This document shows positions 1 to 8,241 of a DNA stretch of 64,000 nt, in pieces. The DNA is from Mucilaginibacter sp. SJ. Its GTDB lineage: Bacteria > Bacteroidota > Bacteroidia > Sphingobacteriales > Sphingobacteriaceae. Below the pieces are notes generated by a model, which was given only the letters and a program-made list of their open reading frames with translations, was not told where the DNA came from and searched no databases. Numbering within the stretch: position 1 is the first letter of the stretch; every line of letters begins with the position of its first letter. Made by a program: the position numbers and the translations under genes. The DNA lies in assembly GCF_028993635.1 (NCBI RefSeq), contig NZ_CP118631.1, forward strand, positions 5,146,001-5,210,000, given 5' to 3'.

Positions 1-69
1 TTTGTAAAGATTATGGGAGACTGGAGAATAAGATGATACATAAAAAAATCTCACACAAATTTTTTACGT

Positions 70-130
70 ATTAACCGAATTACACGAATTTCGATTTGCA
101 TTAATTTAAAATTCGTGTAATTCGGTTAAT
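70..130. repeat. Long perfect inverted repeat in the leading intergenic region
   Basis: Two 22-base arms (70-91 and 109-130) are exact reverse complements separated by 17 bases. They carry the words AACCGAATTACACGAAT and ATTCGTGTAATTCGGTT. The transcript would fold into a long hairpin. No coding sequence is visible in 1-306. The AT-rich repeat resembles dispersed intergenic palindromes of Sphingobacteria; whether it recurs genome-wide cannot be seen here. Confidence 0.7.
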
Positions 131-306
131 TGTAGCAGGTTTGAAAAGCATTCGTGTGGAAATTTTTCGATACTAAATTTTAGTCAAACACATCAAGTTA
201 TTTTAACCGCGATTTCCCTGAGTTATCCACTTCCGATACATCACTTATATTCCATTTTTTATACTTTTATGCATCCTGCTGCTTCACTAATGCAACAGGC
301 AAAAAA

Positions 307-1335
307 ATGAACCGAAAACGCTTCATATCTTCCTTAATCACTGCCGGTGCCGTATTATCTACGTCAAAAGCGTGGGCCACTCCATCGGAAAAGAAGCATG
401 GTAGTGCGCATCATAAAACCCCGCCCTATTTACAAACAGGAGATACCATCGGCATCATAAGTCCGTCGGGGTATATCAGCCTGGCCGAAATCATGCCTGC
501 TGTACAACTCATACAAAGCTGGGGCTTTAAAGTACAGATCGGCGATAACACAGGCAAAAAGGATTTTATATACGGAGGGACAGATGAAGAACGTGCGGCA
601 GACCTGCAGCAGATGCTGGATACCCCGGAGATTAAAGCCATTATGTGCGCAAGGGGCGGCTACGGACTGGTGAGGATCATTGACCGGCTCAATTTCAGAC
701 AGTTTAAGAAGAACCCTAAATGGATCATCGGCTTCAGCGACATTACCGCGCTACATTGTCATATTAACCGGAATTTTGGTATTGCTACCCTGCATTCAAA
801 AATGTGTAACAGTTTCCCGGATGATTGGGCCAAAGCCGATGCTATGCAGATTTCTACCATTCAATCCATCAGGCAGGCGCTTATGGGCGAAAGTATGGAT
901 TATTTGTCGCCCGCTGTTGCACAAAACCGGCAGGGCACAGCCGAAGCTATTTTGGTAGGCGGTAACCTGAGTTTGATTACAACGCTTTCGGGCACTCCGT
1001 CAGATCTGGATACAGATGGTAAAATATTATTTGTAGAAGACACCCATGAATACCTCTACAATATCGACCGGATGTTCTGGAACCTGAAACAAACTGGTAA
1101 ACTTTCGCGCCTGGCTGGGTTGATCATCGGCGGCTTTCAACTAAAACCGGATATTGAAGGTGAAGAATTTGGCCACACTATTTATGATATTGTTACCGAA
1201 AAAGTAAAAGATTATAGTTATCCTCTTTGCTTTGATTTTCCGGTAGGGCATCAGAAAAACAACTTCGCTCTTAAATGCGGGGTAAGGCACATACTTGAGG
1301 TTGGGACGGAAGGAAGTGTGCTTAAATCTGTTTAA
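307..1335 (+). CDS. LD-carboxypeptidase, peptidase family S66
   Basis: Serine peptidase of the LdcA/MccF family, which cleaves the L,D bond of tetrapeptide stems during murein recycling. Seen in the sequence: a cleavable signal of about 25 residues ending in SKAWA, the N-terminal block GDTIGIISPSG, the block ARGGYGLVRIIDRL, the nucleophile motif GFSDITALH (Ser near residue 143), the Glu block FVEDTHEYLYNIDR near 244, and the His block VGHQKNNFALKCG near 314. Together these give the Ser-Glu-His triad of the family. At 342 residues it has normal length plus a leader, so a periplasmic location is likely (many homologues are cytosolic). The ATG at 307 follows an A-rich stretch without a Shine-Dalgarno sequence. 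It converges on the next gene with only three bases between the stop codons. Confidence 0.9.
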   Translation: MNRKRFISSLITAGAVLSTSKAWATPSEKKHGSAHHKTPPYLQTGDTIGIISPSGYISLAEIMPAVQLIQSWGFKVQIGDNTGKKDFIYGGTDEERAADLQQMLDTPEIKAIMCARGGYGLVRIIDRLNFRQFKKNPKWIIGFSDITALHCHINRNFGIATLHSKMCNSFPDDWAKADAMQISTIQSIRQALMGESMDYLSPAVAQNRQGTAEAILVGGNLSLITTLSGTPSDLDTDGKILFVEDTHEYLYNIDRMFWNLKQTGKLSRLAGLIIGGFQLKPDIEGEEFGHTIYDIVTEKVKDYSYPLCFDFPVGHQKNNFALKCGVRHILEVGTEGSVLKSV

Positions 1336-1338
1336 CCT

Positions 1339-2502
1339 TTATTTCAGATTTTCATCAAAATCAATAAACAGATCGGCCTTATCATTATCATAAATACCGC
1401 CTGCTATTATGCTTTGTCCGGTTGTTCCGGGATTATTGCCATGCCCCAAGGGCCATGAACCTTTTGAATTGGTAACCCCGAAACCAGCATAGGAGGCTGC
1501 CTGTAATGCAAAATCTGTACAGTTGTTTTTTGATAGGTGATACTCCAACCCATCGTATAAACGGGTTAGTTTCAGGATTCTTTTAAACCGGCGTTCGGTA
1601 ATAAACTTGCCCATTACTTCATCCCATTTGTGCGCCTCGTCGTTTTTAAAAGTTCCAGAAGTTTCCGGCTCCCACGGGGTGGCCGAAAATATATTATCTT
1701 TTTTTGGATAAAATCCGAACGAAACAGAAACCGTAGTTGAATCGGTATTGTACTTGATGAGTGTGATAAAAGTATGCCCGGTATTAGCCCGTACAAATAC
1801 AGTCGGTTTACCTGGTTTGGGTTGCTTTACATGAAACAACAGCGCATAAGCAGCCGCTTTTTTACCATCGTTAAATGTGTTCAGAATGCGGTTATAAGTG
1901 ATCGATTTGCTCTTCTTTTCTTTTTTATCTTTTAATTGAACCGGGGTGTTTACAAATACCGAATCGTCGTTTGCGTTGATAGCCAGCAATCCGCTGTTTA
2001 AATGTAACTGCCGGCCGGTTGTATCAGAAATAAGAGAATCCGGAGCAGCAGGGACAAGATCACTCCCTGCTTTTTTAGATACCATCGCCCTAAAAAAGCA
2101 CTTCATGGCCAGAGGGTACAAATGCAGCCTGGCAAATACATTGGCAAGCTTATAGTATGATTTAACCTTCGCCTGGTTATAATTACTTTCGCTGGTATTG
2201 TTGACCGATAGCTCTTTTAAATAGCTCAGAACCTTTTTACGGCCGGCGTGCGTATCCAGTTCACTTTCCAGATCCGTCTCAAAAGCGGCACCTGCATTAT
2301 CAATAACAGGTTTGTTTGATACCCCCGCAAGCAGTTTGGACGAATAACTATCGTCAATTATACTATGGGCAGATGTATCGGGCCGCAGGTTGAGCTTATA
2401 CTTTACCGAAGCAGATAGCTGAGCCGATGCAGGAAGTACAGATAATATAGAACCAAAGAATACAAAGGCGCTGGATAAATATTTTGTACGATAAGCGGTC
2501 AT
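1339..2502 (-). CDS. Secreted protein with a His...Cys papain-like (permuted NlpC/P60-like) domain
   Basis: Not assignable to a named family by eye. The start is taken at the ATG at 2502, because the longer reading begins at TTG two codons upstream. The ATG gives a signal peptide ending in LPASAQ. The middle (about residues 95-150) is helical and TPR-like (YKLANVFARLHLYPLAMKCF). The C-terminal half carries NTGHTFITLIKYN and later KNNCTDFALQAASYAGFG. His before Cys, each in such a block, is the order of circularly permuted papain-like folds (LRAT, PPPDE, YiiX types). A cell-wall or amide hydrolase role is therefore an inference. It is convergent with the LD-carboxypeptidase, and the same theme of murein turnover is possible. 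Confidence 0.6.
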   Translation of the reverse strand: MTAYRTKYLSSAFVFFGSILSVLPASAQLSASVKYKLNLRPDTSAHSIIDDSYSSKLLAGVSNKPVIDNAGAAFETDLESELDTHAGRKKVLSYLKELSVNNTSESNYNQAKVKSYYKLANVFARLHLYPLAMKCFFRAMVSKKAGSDLVPAAPDSLISDTTGRQLHLNSGLLAINANDDSVFVNTPVQLKDKKEKKSKSITYNRILNTFNDGKKAAAYALLFHVKQPKPGKPTVFVRANTGHTFITLIKYNTDSTTVSVSFGFYPKKDNIFSATPWEPETSGTFKNDEAHKWDEVMGKFITERRFKRILKLTRLYDGLEYHLSKNNCTDFALQAASYAGFGVTNSKGSWPLGHGNNPGTTGQSIIAGGIYDNDKADLFIDFDENLK

Positions 2503-2669
2503 GATCAATTTTTAAGCTTGTGATAATTGTTGTGTTACAGATATAATAACGAATAGGGGAGCGGTTACAATTTACCGGCAACAACAATAACCTTGCTGGT
2601 TATAGCTTAAAAAACGAAAACTGGGCGGTATGGTTTTCATATCAATACAAACGTAATAACATTTTAAAT

Positions 2670-2690
2670 AGTCTACAAGTTTGGTAGATT
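2670..2690. promoter_or_regulatory. Candidate dyad operator upstream of the SDR gene
   Basis: The segment reads TCTAC, seven bases, GTAGA, flanked by A and T, about 40 bases before the SDR start. A short dyad with about 20-base span is the usual shape of a TetR-family site. A related but less symmetric sequence follows the gene near 3563-3588. No TetR gene lies in the window, so this is only a candidate. Confidence 0.25.
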
Positions 2691-2729
2691 ATTTTTATTT
2701 AAACTTGCATTGCAGATATACTCATAAAA

Positions 2730-3509
2730 ATGATGGATCAGTACGCTTTAGTTACGGGAGCAGGTAAAGGCATTGGGCGGTCAATGGCTATATTACTGGC
2801 TCAAAAAGGGTATAACCTGCTGCTGGTTTCCCGGTCGGAAAATGACCTCATTGCCGTATCCGCCCAAATAATGGCCAACTTTCATGTTAAGACTGATTAT
2901 CTCGAGATTGATCTTTCGGGCGGAGGTGCGGCCCTCCGGATCTTTGACTGGGCTAAAAACTTAAATGTACCTGTATCGATATTAATAAATAATGCGGGGC
3001 ATGGTGCATGGGGAAATTTCGATGAATTGGATCTGGCCGCGCAAACCCGCATGATGCAGGTTAATATGAATGCCCCTGCCGAAATCTCTTATCATTTTAT
3101 CCCTCTTTTAAAATTGCAGCAACAGGCTTTTATCCTCAATGTAGCCAGCACCGCGGCTTACCAGGCAGTACCAACGCTGGCCGTATATGCTGCTACCAAA
3201 GCGTTTGTTTTATCCTTTAGCAGGGCTTTAAGATATGAGCTTAAGGATACGCCGGTATCAGTAAGCTGCCTTTGCCCCGGCCCTACAGACACGGGCTTTG
3301 CCAACGCTGCAGGGATGGATGCCCTGGCCGAACTGGCAGCAAAGTTCAACATGAAGCCCGAGGAGGTTGCGGTAATTGGTATAAAAGGCATGTTCGATAA
3401 AAAAGCCGAAATAATACCCGGATTTTTAAATAAGCTCTCCGCGGTAGCAGCAACGCATGCCCCTAAAAGCCTGATTGAAAGGGTAACCGCCGGGCTTTAC
3501 AAGCGTTAA
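2730..3509 (+). CDS. Short-chain dehydrogenase/reductase (SDR)
   Basis: NAD(P)-dependent oxidoreductase with a Rossmann fold. The classical SDR signatures are visible: TGAGKGIG cofactor loop near residues 9-16, INNAG near 87-91, the catalytic Ser in NVASTAAY near 139, and YAATK near 153-157. The tail PGPTDTGFANAAG fits the substrate loop. At 259 residues it has family length. The substrate cannot be read from sequence; relatives are annotated as DltE-like or general ketoacyl-type reductases. It starts ATG-ATG and lacks a ribosome-binding consensus. It stands alone, with a possible dyad operator upstream. Confidence 0.92.
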   Translation: MMDQYALVTGAGKGIGRSMAILLAQKGYNLLLVSRSENDLIAVSAQIMANFHVKTDYLEIDLSGGGAALRIFDWAKNLNVPVSILINNAGHGAWGNFDELDLAAQTRMMQVNMNAPAEISYHFIPLLKLQQQAFILNVASTAAYQAVPTLAVYAATKAFVLSFSRALRYELKDTPVSVSCLCPGPTDTGFANAAGMDALAELAAKFNMKPEEVAVIGIKGMFDKKAEIIPGFLNKLSAVAATHAPKSLIERVTAGLYKR

Positions 3510-3527
3510 AAAATATTTTCAGAAATA

Positions 3528-3558
3528 TTTGGCATGATTAACAATTTGTTTACATTTG
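3528..3558 (+). promoter_or_regulatory. Bacteroidota-type promoter before the PhyH dioxygenase
   Basis: TTTGG at 3528-3532, an 18-base spacer, then TACATTTG at 3551-3558, a full match to the Bacteroidota -33 TTTG / -7 TAnnTTTG consensus. The same 18-base spacing appears at both tRNA-Asn promoters in this window. Transcription would begin near 3565, about 210 bases before the PhyH start. Confidence 0.6.
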
Positions 3559-3564
3559 TATTAA

Positions 3565-3774
3565 TCTACTAATAAGATAGATTTAATATACATTGAACAA
3601 TAAGCACAACATATTATTTGCATGCCCTATGCGAATGCCCTTGATAACAAGGGTCATGTGCAGCTGTTGTTGTTAATTTCCCTCAAAAAGGACCAGCTCC
3701 TTTTCTAAAACCGCTCCGGCGGCATCAAGCGTTTACAATCTCATTTTCCAGGTACTTTAATATCTTTCCACCAC
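3565..3774 (+). promoter_or_regulatory. Long, hairpin-rich leader of the PhyH gene
   Basis: If the promoter at 3528-3558 is used, the transcript has a leader of about 210 bases, long for this phylum. It holds two clear hairpins: CCCTTG/CAAGGG around an ATAA loop (3638-3653), and AAAAGGA/TCCTTTT (3686-3704), which ends in a short T run like a weak terminator. I recognise no known riboswitch. An attenuation or RNA-regulated leader is an inference. Confidence 0.3.
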
Positions 3775-4581
3775 ATGGCAACGTCATATCAAAAATTCAC
3801 ATTAGGCTCAACAATTACGCCCGAACAACAGGCTTTTTTTAATCAGCACGGCTTTATCCATTTCAAAAATTTCATTAAGCCCGAAACTGTTACCGACATT
3901 ATTAATGCATCAAGACAGGTTGAAAATACCTGGATAAGCAACAAAACTGAAAAGGTAAACGGCGTACCCATCAAATACGGTAAAGACCTTGACGGGTCGC
4001 CTATTGTACAGCGTTTTGCCTTTATTAATCAGCATAATAGCCTGTTAGATGAATTTACCAAAGATCCCCGTTTCCAGGTACTGCTTAACCTGATAGGTGA
4101 AGGATCCCGGCTGGGAACTGATGAAAAAGACGGCATGGTATTTAACCACTATGTAAATGGCCCCGAAAGCAGTTTTACCAAAATGGGATGGCACACCGAT
4201 GGCCTGCGCGATATTTTTCATGGCCAAAGGTTAAACCCGATGCTGAATGTTGGGATTCACCTGAGCACTTTAAAACCGGAGAACGGCGGTTTACGTATCC
4301 TGCCCGGCACACATAAACAAAACCTTTACCAGATGCTTTTCCGTAAAAAGTATTTCCTTGATCATGATACCGACGAAAATGAGGTAGCTATTATCCCCAC
4401 TGCCGGCGACCTGACCATACATGATGGCCGTTTATGGCATCGCGTGGCCCAGTCAACCGTAATTGGTGAGGAAAGCCGTCGCAGGGTAATCTATATCCCC
4501 ATTATTGCCGGTAAATACGAGCCAAAGCATGCCGACAGCCCTACCGCCTTTTATCAACGTTTTGCAAGTATTGTTAAGTAA
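3775..4581 (+). CDS. Phytanoyl-CoA dioxygenase (PhyH) family protein
   Basis: Non-haem Fe(II)/2-oxoglutarate oxygenase with a jelly-roll fold. Seen: the proximal metal motif GWHTDGLRD (His-x-Asp near residues 139-141), a distal His in DGRLWHRVAQS near 222, and Arg residues in EESRRRVIY suited to binding 2-oxoglutarate. The N-terminal block QQAFFNQHGFIHFKNF is typical of PhyH proteins. The length, 268 residues, is normal. The substrate is unknown; bacterial members hydroxylate lipids, amino acids or small metabolites. It is monocistronic, with its own promoter and long leader. Confidence 0.88.
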   Translation: MATSYQKFTLGSTITPEQQAFFNQHGFIHFKNFIKPETVTDIINASRQVENTWISNKTEKVNGVPIKYGKDLDGSPIVQRFAFINQHNSLLDEFTKDPRFQVLLNLIGEGSRLGTDEKDGMVFNHYVNGPESSFTKMGWHTDGLRDIFHGQRLNPMLNVGIHLSTLKPENGGLRILPGTHKQNLYQMLFRKKYFLDHDTDENEVAIIPTAGDLTIHDGRLWHRVAQSTVIGEESRRRVIYIPIIAGKYEPKHADSPTAFYQRFASIVK

Positions 4582-4728
4582 AAATTTATGTTAATTGCCT
4601 TATTCATCAGTTATCTCATCCGCACCGGGAAAGTAGCAGCCCTGAAAAGCTTTTTCACAGAGCGGGCACTGGTCAAAATCCCTGTAAAATACACGCCGAA
4701 ATATTTAAGAAGAGCTGCCGTGGTTCAG

Positions 4729-4892
4729 GCCTGAGTACTACCGCACTCAGGCGCTATAGCGTAGACTATAAAAGCGATGTCATTGCGAGGAGCTGCATGG
4801 GTAAAGAGCATCTGGGGCGACGTGGCAATCTCGTAGCTATACAGATCGGATACGCATGGCTACGAGATTGCCACGCTGTGCTCGCAATGACA
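4729..4892. repeat. REP-like palindromic element in the 4582-4908 gap
   Basis: An outer inverted pair TGTCATTGCGAG (4778-4789) and CTCGCAATGACA (4881-4892) encloses a second perfect 16-base pair, GTGGCAATCTCGTAGC (4822-4837) and its complement (4859-4874). A separate hairpin GCCTGAGT/ACTCAGGC lies at 4729-4752, just after PhyH. The TGTCATTGCGAG and GTGGCAATCTCG words are familiar from dispersed intergenic repeats of many Bacteroidota. It sits between the stops of two convergent genes, where such elements often accumulate and may help end transcription. Confidence 0.7.
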
Positions 4893-4908
4893 TTTTTTAT
4901 TAGATTCT

Positions 4909-6999
4909 TTACTTCAACCAAACCGTTTGTGTATAAGCGCCATCAACCGCAGCATCCCATACTTCAAGCCGTACCCATTTGCGGCCTTTCATGTTCAACA
5001 CTTTGCTAAACGTTTTCGAGCCGAAGGCCTGGGTTGAAGTAAGATCGATCCGCTCCCGGTAAACCCCCTTACCATCGCCTGAAATGATTTCAGCAAAGTT
5101 GAGCGGGAATGTCCAGCTGGTTTTAAAATTGACGATACATTTACCATTGGCAGGGAGGGCGATGGTTTCGCCGGAAGAATGGCCGTTTACGGTAAAATCT
5201 TCTATTAAAACTTCGCCGGTAGTGGAAAAGAATTTTCCCTGCTCCAGTACATCGAGTACAGGTTGCCAGCCATTTTTATATTGCGGCTGTTTGGCAAGTT
5301 TCAGGTAGTTTACATTGAGGTGTGCGTACATTTCATTTTCAGGTTCGATGCTGAACAGATCGGCTTCAGAGAGTACTTTCTTTTTCAGGCCCCAGTTATT
5401 CATATCATCCATCAGATCAAATACCCGTTTGCCTAAACGAGGCTCCGACAGATCGGCCGGTAAGGCTTTCCAGGCAGCTCCTAAAAATCTGTCGGACAGG
5501 TAAAAATCTTCCTTCTTATAAGCATCCGGGAAACCGGTTGATCCCTTTGTACGGGCATGCGCTGTCCAGGCCAGACCATTTTCGGCATTAAGCAGGTTCA
5601 GCATATCGGCTTTGTCACCAATGTGGTAAACTTTGCCATGTTCGGCATCGGTACTTTCAAAAGGCGTACCCGCCTTGCGCGACATGATCCAGTAAACCGG
5701 CTTAGGGAAAAATGCCAGCCAGTGCCCGCCGAAAAATTCATTAGGCTCTTCGCCGGGCAGCAGTAAAAAATTAGAATCAGACAAGCGGTTACACTGATCA
5801 AACAGCGCTTTTAATTCTTTAAGGCGCTGCTCGTCAGGTCCTTTAGGGTGCGCTGTGTAATGAAACTCAGCCCAATGAACTATGTTGATGCCTTGACGCT
5901 TTAAAACCTTCACAAAGGAGGGACTATCAGGCACAGGCTTACCCGCCAGTACAACGCTCATGATAAACTCGTTATGAAAATGACTTGCCATGGTTTTATA
6001 ACCCGGCAAAGGTTTGTAACTGTCATCATGGGTGAATTGCTTTACGTTATTCAGCAAAGCGTCTGCACCATCATTGCCCAGCAGGCAAAAAAAGTTAAGC
6101 CGTTGTTTGGTTCCCGGAGGGGCGTTAAACCAGGGCACGAAACGTTTATCGCCCTGTAATTCCTGCCTGATACCAAGCCCAAAACCCGGAAGCAAACTGC
6201 GGTAATTGTTACCGTACCATACAAACTTGAGATTGAAAGCTTCATCCAAAGGGTAAAAATATTGGTGCGGCGCGGGGAATATGGCTATCGCGGCATTATC
6301 ATTTGCGCCTATGATGGTGCGGTATTTTACAGCGAGGTTTTTAGCTGTATCAGGCCGTTCAATCTGATCTGTTTGCAGGTGTTCATACACATCGCTGTAA
6401 CTTACAGTCTTAAGCGGTTTTGTTGTAGCTATCAAACCTGCATCATACAAAATGGCAGTTGAGTCAATTGGTGTTGATACAACCGCAGCTACATTAAACA
6501 GGGGCTGTCCGTTGTACAGGGTGATTTCCAGGTCGCCTTTAAAATTGGGGGCTTCTAATCCGGATAGGGTAATTACAGTTCGGGTGCCTTTGCCGCTTAC
6601 ATTGACTGACTTTTTATGAAAATCCACCTTATAGGAATGGTGCGGCTTCAACGGTACTTTATCAAAAAAGATGTTCCAGCCGTTTTGAGAGATAAGGTCG
6701 CGCCTGCCCTCTGTGAGGATAAACTGCGGATCAACATTTTCAATTACCGGCTTGTAAATACCTCCTTTACTTAACTGTACGCTGGTAAATAGCGGTTGGC
6801 CATTTTTTAAATTTAAAACAAGTTTAGCCTTGCTGTTAATCCCTGCCGGCCAGGTTACCGTTACGTTTGCGGTATTTGCCATTACACTTACGCCGGCCGC
6901 CGGTTTAAAGTTTTTATAGCCTGATACCTGCGCCCCGGCATTTAAAAAAGTCAGCAATAGCAATCCGTAAAGTGCCAGATGTTTTAATTGATAAACCAT
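4909..6999 (-). CDS. Secreted 696-residue protein with a possible PHP-type (CehA/McbA-like) domain
   Basis: Not a family I can name with certainty. There is a signal peptide of about 23 residues ending in NAGAQ. The first 230 residues look like beta-sandwich modules (VTVTWPAG, VITLSGLEAPNFKG). The second half holds metal-ligand-like blocks: HWAEFHYTAHPKG, LPGEEPNEFFGGHW and GLAWTAHART, followed by VLEQGKFFSTTGEVLIED, which is the kind of tail seen in CehA/McbA PHP hydrolases. The classical N-terminal HxH block is not evident, so the metal site may be altered. It ends the long minus-strand PUL run and lies seven bases after the GH43 gene, so it is probably co-transcribed. A role in processing a glycan product is an inference. 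Confidence 0.55.
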   Translation of the reverse strand: MVYQLKHLALYGLLLLTFLNAGAQVSGYKNFKPAAGVSVMANTANVTVTWPAGINSKAKLVLNLKNGQPLFTSVQLSKGGIYKPVIENVDPQFILTEGRRDLISQNGWNIFFDKVPLKPHHSYKVDFHKKSVNVSGKGTRTVITLSGLEAPNFKGDLEITLYNGQPLFNVAAVVSTPIDSTAILYDAGLIATTKPLKTVSYSDVYEHLQTDQIERPDTAKNLAVKYRTIIGANDNAAIAIFPAPHQYFYPLDEAFNLKFVWYGNNYRSLLPGFGLGIRQELQGDKRFVPWFNAPPGTKQRLNFFCLLGNDGADALLNNVKQFTHDDSYKPLPGYKTMASHFHNEFIMSVVLAGKPVPDSPSFVKVLKRQGINIVHWAEFHYTAHPKGPDEQRLKELKALFDQCNRLSDSNFLLLPGEEPNEFFGGHWLAFFPKPVYWIMSRKAGTPFESTDAEHGKVYHIGDKADMLNLLNAENGLAWTAHARTKGSTGFPDAYKKEDFYLSDRFLGAAWKALPADLSEPRLGKRVFDLMDDMNNWGLKKKVLSEADLFSIEPENEMYAHLNVNYLKLAKQPQYKNGWQPVLDVLEQGKFFSTTGEVLIEDFTVNGHSSGETIALPANGKCIVNFKTSWTFPLNFAEIISGDGKGVYRERIDLTSTQAFGSKTFSKVLNMKGRKWVRLEVWDAAVDGAYTQTVWLK

Positions 7000-7006
7000 A
7001 TTATTA

Positions 7007-8017
7007 CTATTTAGTTACTACCGGCCAGCCATTTTGATATTTGATAGGGCTGATACACATTACCCTCCCTTTTTCCTTGCGGACTATTTCGATAGCGTGA
7101 TAAGCTATAAACTTGTTTCCCTTTTCGTCGGTAAAAATAGAATTATGACCAGGAGCCGTGTAAACAACATCTTTAACCAATATAGCGCTATTGAGGGTTT
7201 TATCACTTTCACCCAACCTTAAAAACGGACCAAGTGGATTATCTGCTTTAGCAATCATTACAGCATAGTTGGCTCCGGTACCACAGCAGTTATCGCCCGA
7301 ATAATACAGGTAATAGGTTCCGTTATCATAATCAAGCCATGATCCTTCAACCAAATTACTGTAGCTTTTATCCTTGCCCGGTTCAACTACAACTGTTGGC
7401 TGTGAACCTTCTTTAAAGTCCGACCAGTCATCTTTCATTTCCTGTACCCGCAATGGCTGAAAGTCCGATCCCCAGTAAAGAAAATGCTTCCCGGTTTTAG
7501 GGTCAACAAAAGCTTTTGGATCAATACAGTGAAAACTCGGGCCTTTCATAAATGGTATACCCCGGTCAGTGAACGGGCCAAGCGGGTTATCAGCATAGGC
7601 TATCCCCATCCATTTGCCGGTCAACTCATTGGGATCGGCGGAAAAGAACATGACGAATTTGTTGAGTTTGGCGTCGAAGAAAACATCCGGCGCCCAAAAG
7701 TTTTGGGTATTAGAAGCCCATGAAGGTTTTTGCGGCAGGGCATCTCCCGCATACGTCCAGTGCTCATGATCGGTTGACCAGGCCACCTGGATATTGATCA
7801 TTTTGCCGTCACCTCCCGGCGATTGAGTTGCGTAAGCGTAATACTTGCCATTATACCTGATGACCGTAGGATCGGGAAAGTCTCTATCAAGAACAACATG
7901 AATAAGGCCATTATAAAGTGCTGGCTGCTTAGTTGGCTCAATTTGCTGTGCATGGCTGCGGCAGGCGGTTATAGTGCCGAACAGGCCCAGCATCAGATAA
8001 TTAAAAAACTGCTTCAT
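7007..8017 (-). CDS. Glycoside hydrolase family 43 lipoprotein (arabinanase/arabinofuranosidase type)
   Basis: Five-bladed beta-propeller glycosidase acting on arabinose- or xylose-containing glycans. The start is set at the ATG at 8017: it yields a lipoprotein signal with lipobox ITAC, whereas the longer reading adds 13 non-signal residues. The three GH43 acids are visible: Asp in DFPDPTVIRYNGKYY near residue 47 (base), Asp in CIDPKAFVDP near 165 (pKa modulator), and Glu in LVEGSWLDYDNGTYYLYYS near 224 (acid). The C-terminus ends soon after the propeller, so there is no extra carbohydrate-binding module. It lies between the GH5-like and PHP-like genes on the same strand, and a 33-base hairpin precedes it. 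Confidence 0.88.
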   Translation of the reverse strand: MKQFFNYLMLGLFGTITACRSHAQQIEPTKQPALYNGLIHVVLDRDFPDPTVIRYNGKYYAYATQSPGGDGKMINIQVAWSTDHEHWTYAGDALPQKPSWASNTQNFWAPDVFFDAKLNKFVMFFSADPNELTGKWMGIAYADNPLGPFTDRGIPFMKGPSFHCIDPKAFVDPKTGKHFLYWGSDFQPLRVQEMKDDWSDFKEGSQPTVVVEPGKDKSYSNLVEGSWLDYDNGTYYLYYSGDNCCGTGANYAVMIAKADNPLGPFLRLGESDKTLNSAILVKDVVYTAPGHNSIFTDEKGNKFIAYHAIEIVRKEKGRVMCISPIKYQNGWPVVTK

Positions 8018-8055
8018 AGGTGTAATTGGTTTAAGGGGAGTATTAGCGAGGAACA

Positions 8056-8088
8056 AGACTTACGAAGTTTTTAAAACTTCGTAAGTCT
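8056..8088. repeat. Perfect 33-base hairpin between the GH5-like and GH43 genes
   Basis: Arms AGACTTACGAAGTTTT (8056-8071) and AAAACTTCGTAAGTCT (8073-8088) are perfect complements around one base. The rest of the gap to 8241 holds a weaker pair, ATTTCAGATG (8102-8111) and CATCTGAAAT (8218-8227), around direct CATCTGCACATCCGCACATC-type words. These look like dispersed intergenic palindromes. Inside the operon the hairpin could protect or terminate part of the transcript. Confidence 0.65.
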
Positions 8089-8241
8089 GTAATAAAACTG
8101 CATTTCAGATGATAAGCAGATTTGTGTGATAGGTTAACGCAGGAGACGAACAGGAATGGATGCATCTCTATTTAAAACGGCGGTTTCAGCATTCGAAAAT
8201 CCATCTGCACATCCGCACATCTGAAATTCGTACATCCCAAA

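Noticed and set aside
4588..4734. 48-codon frame after PhyH (reads LIALFISYLIRTGKVAALK)
   Set aside because: No promoter, ribosome site or family similarity, and its end runs into a hairpin. Too short to separate from chance.
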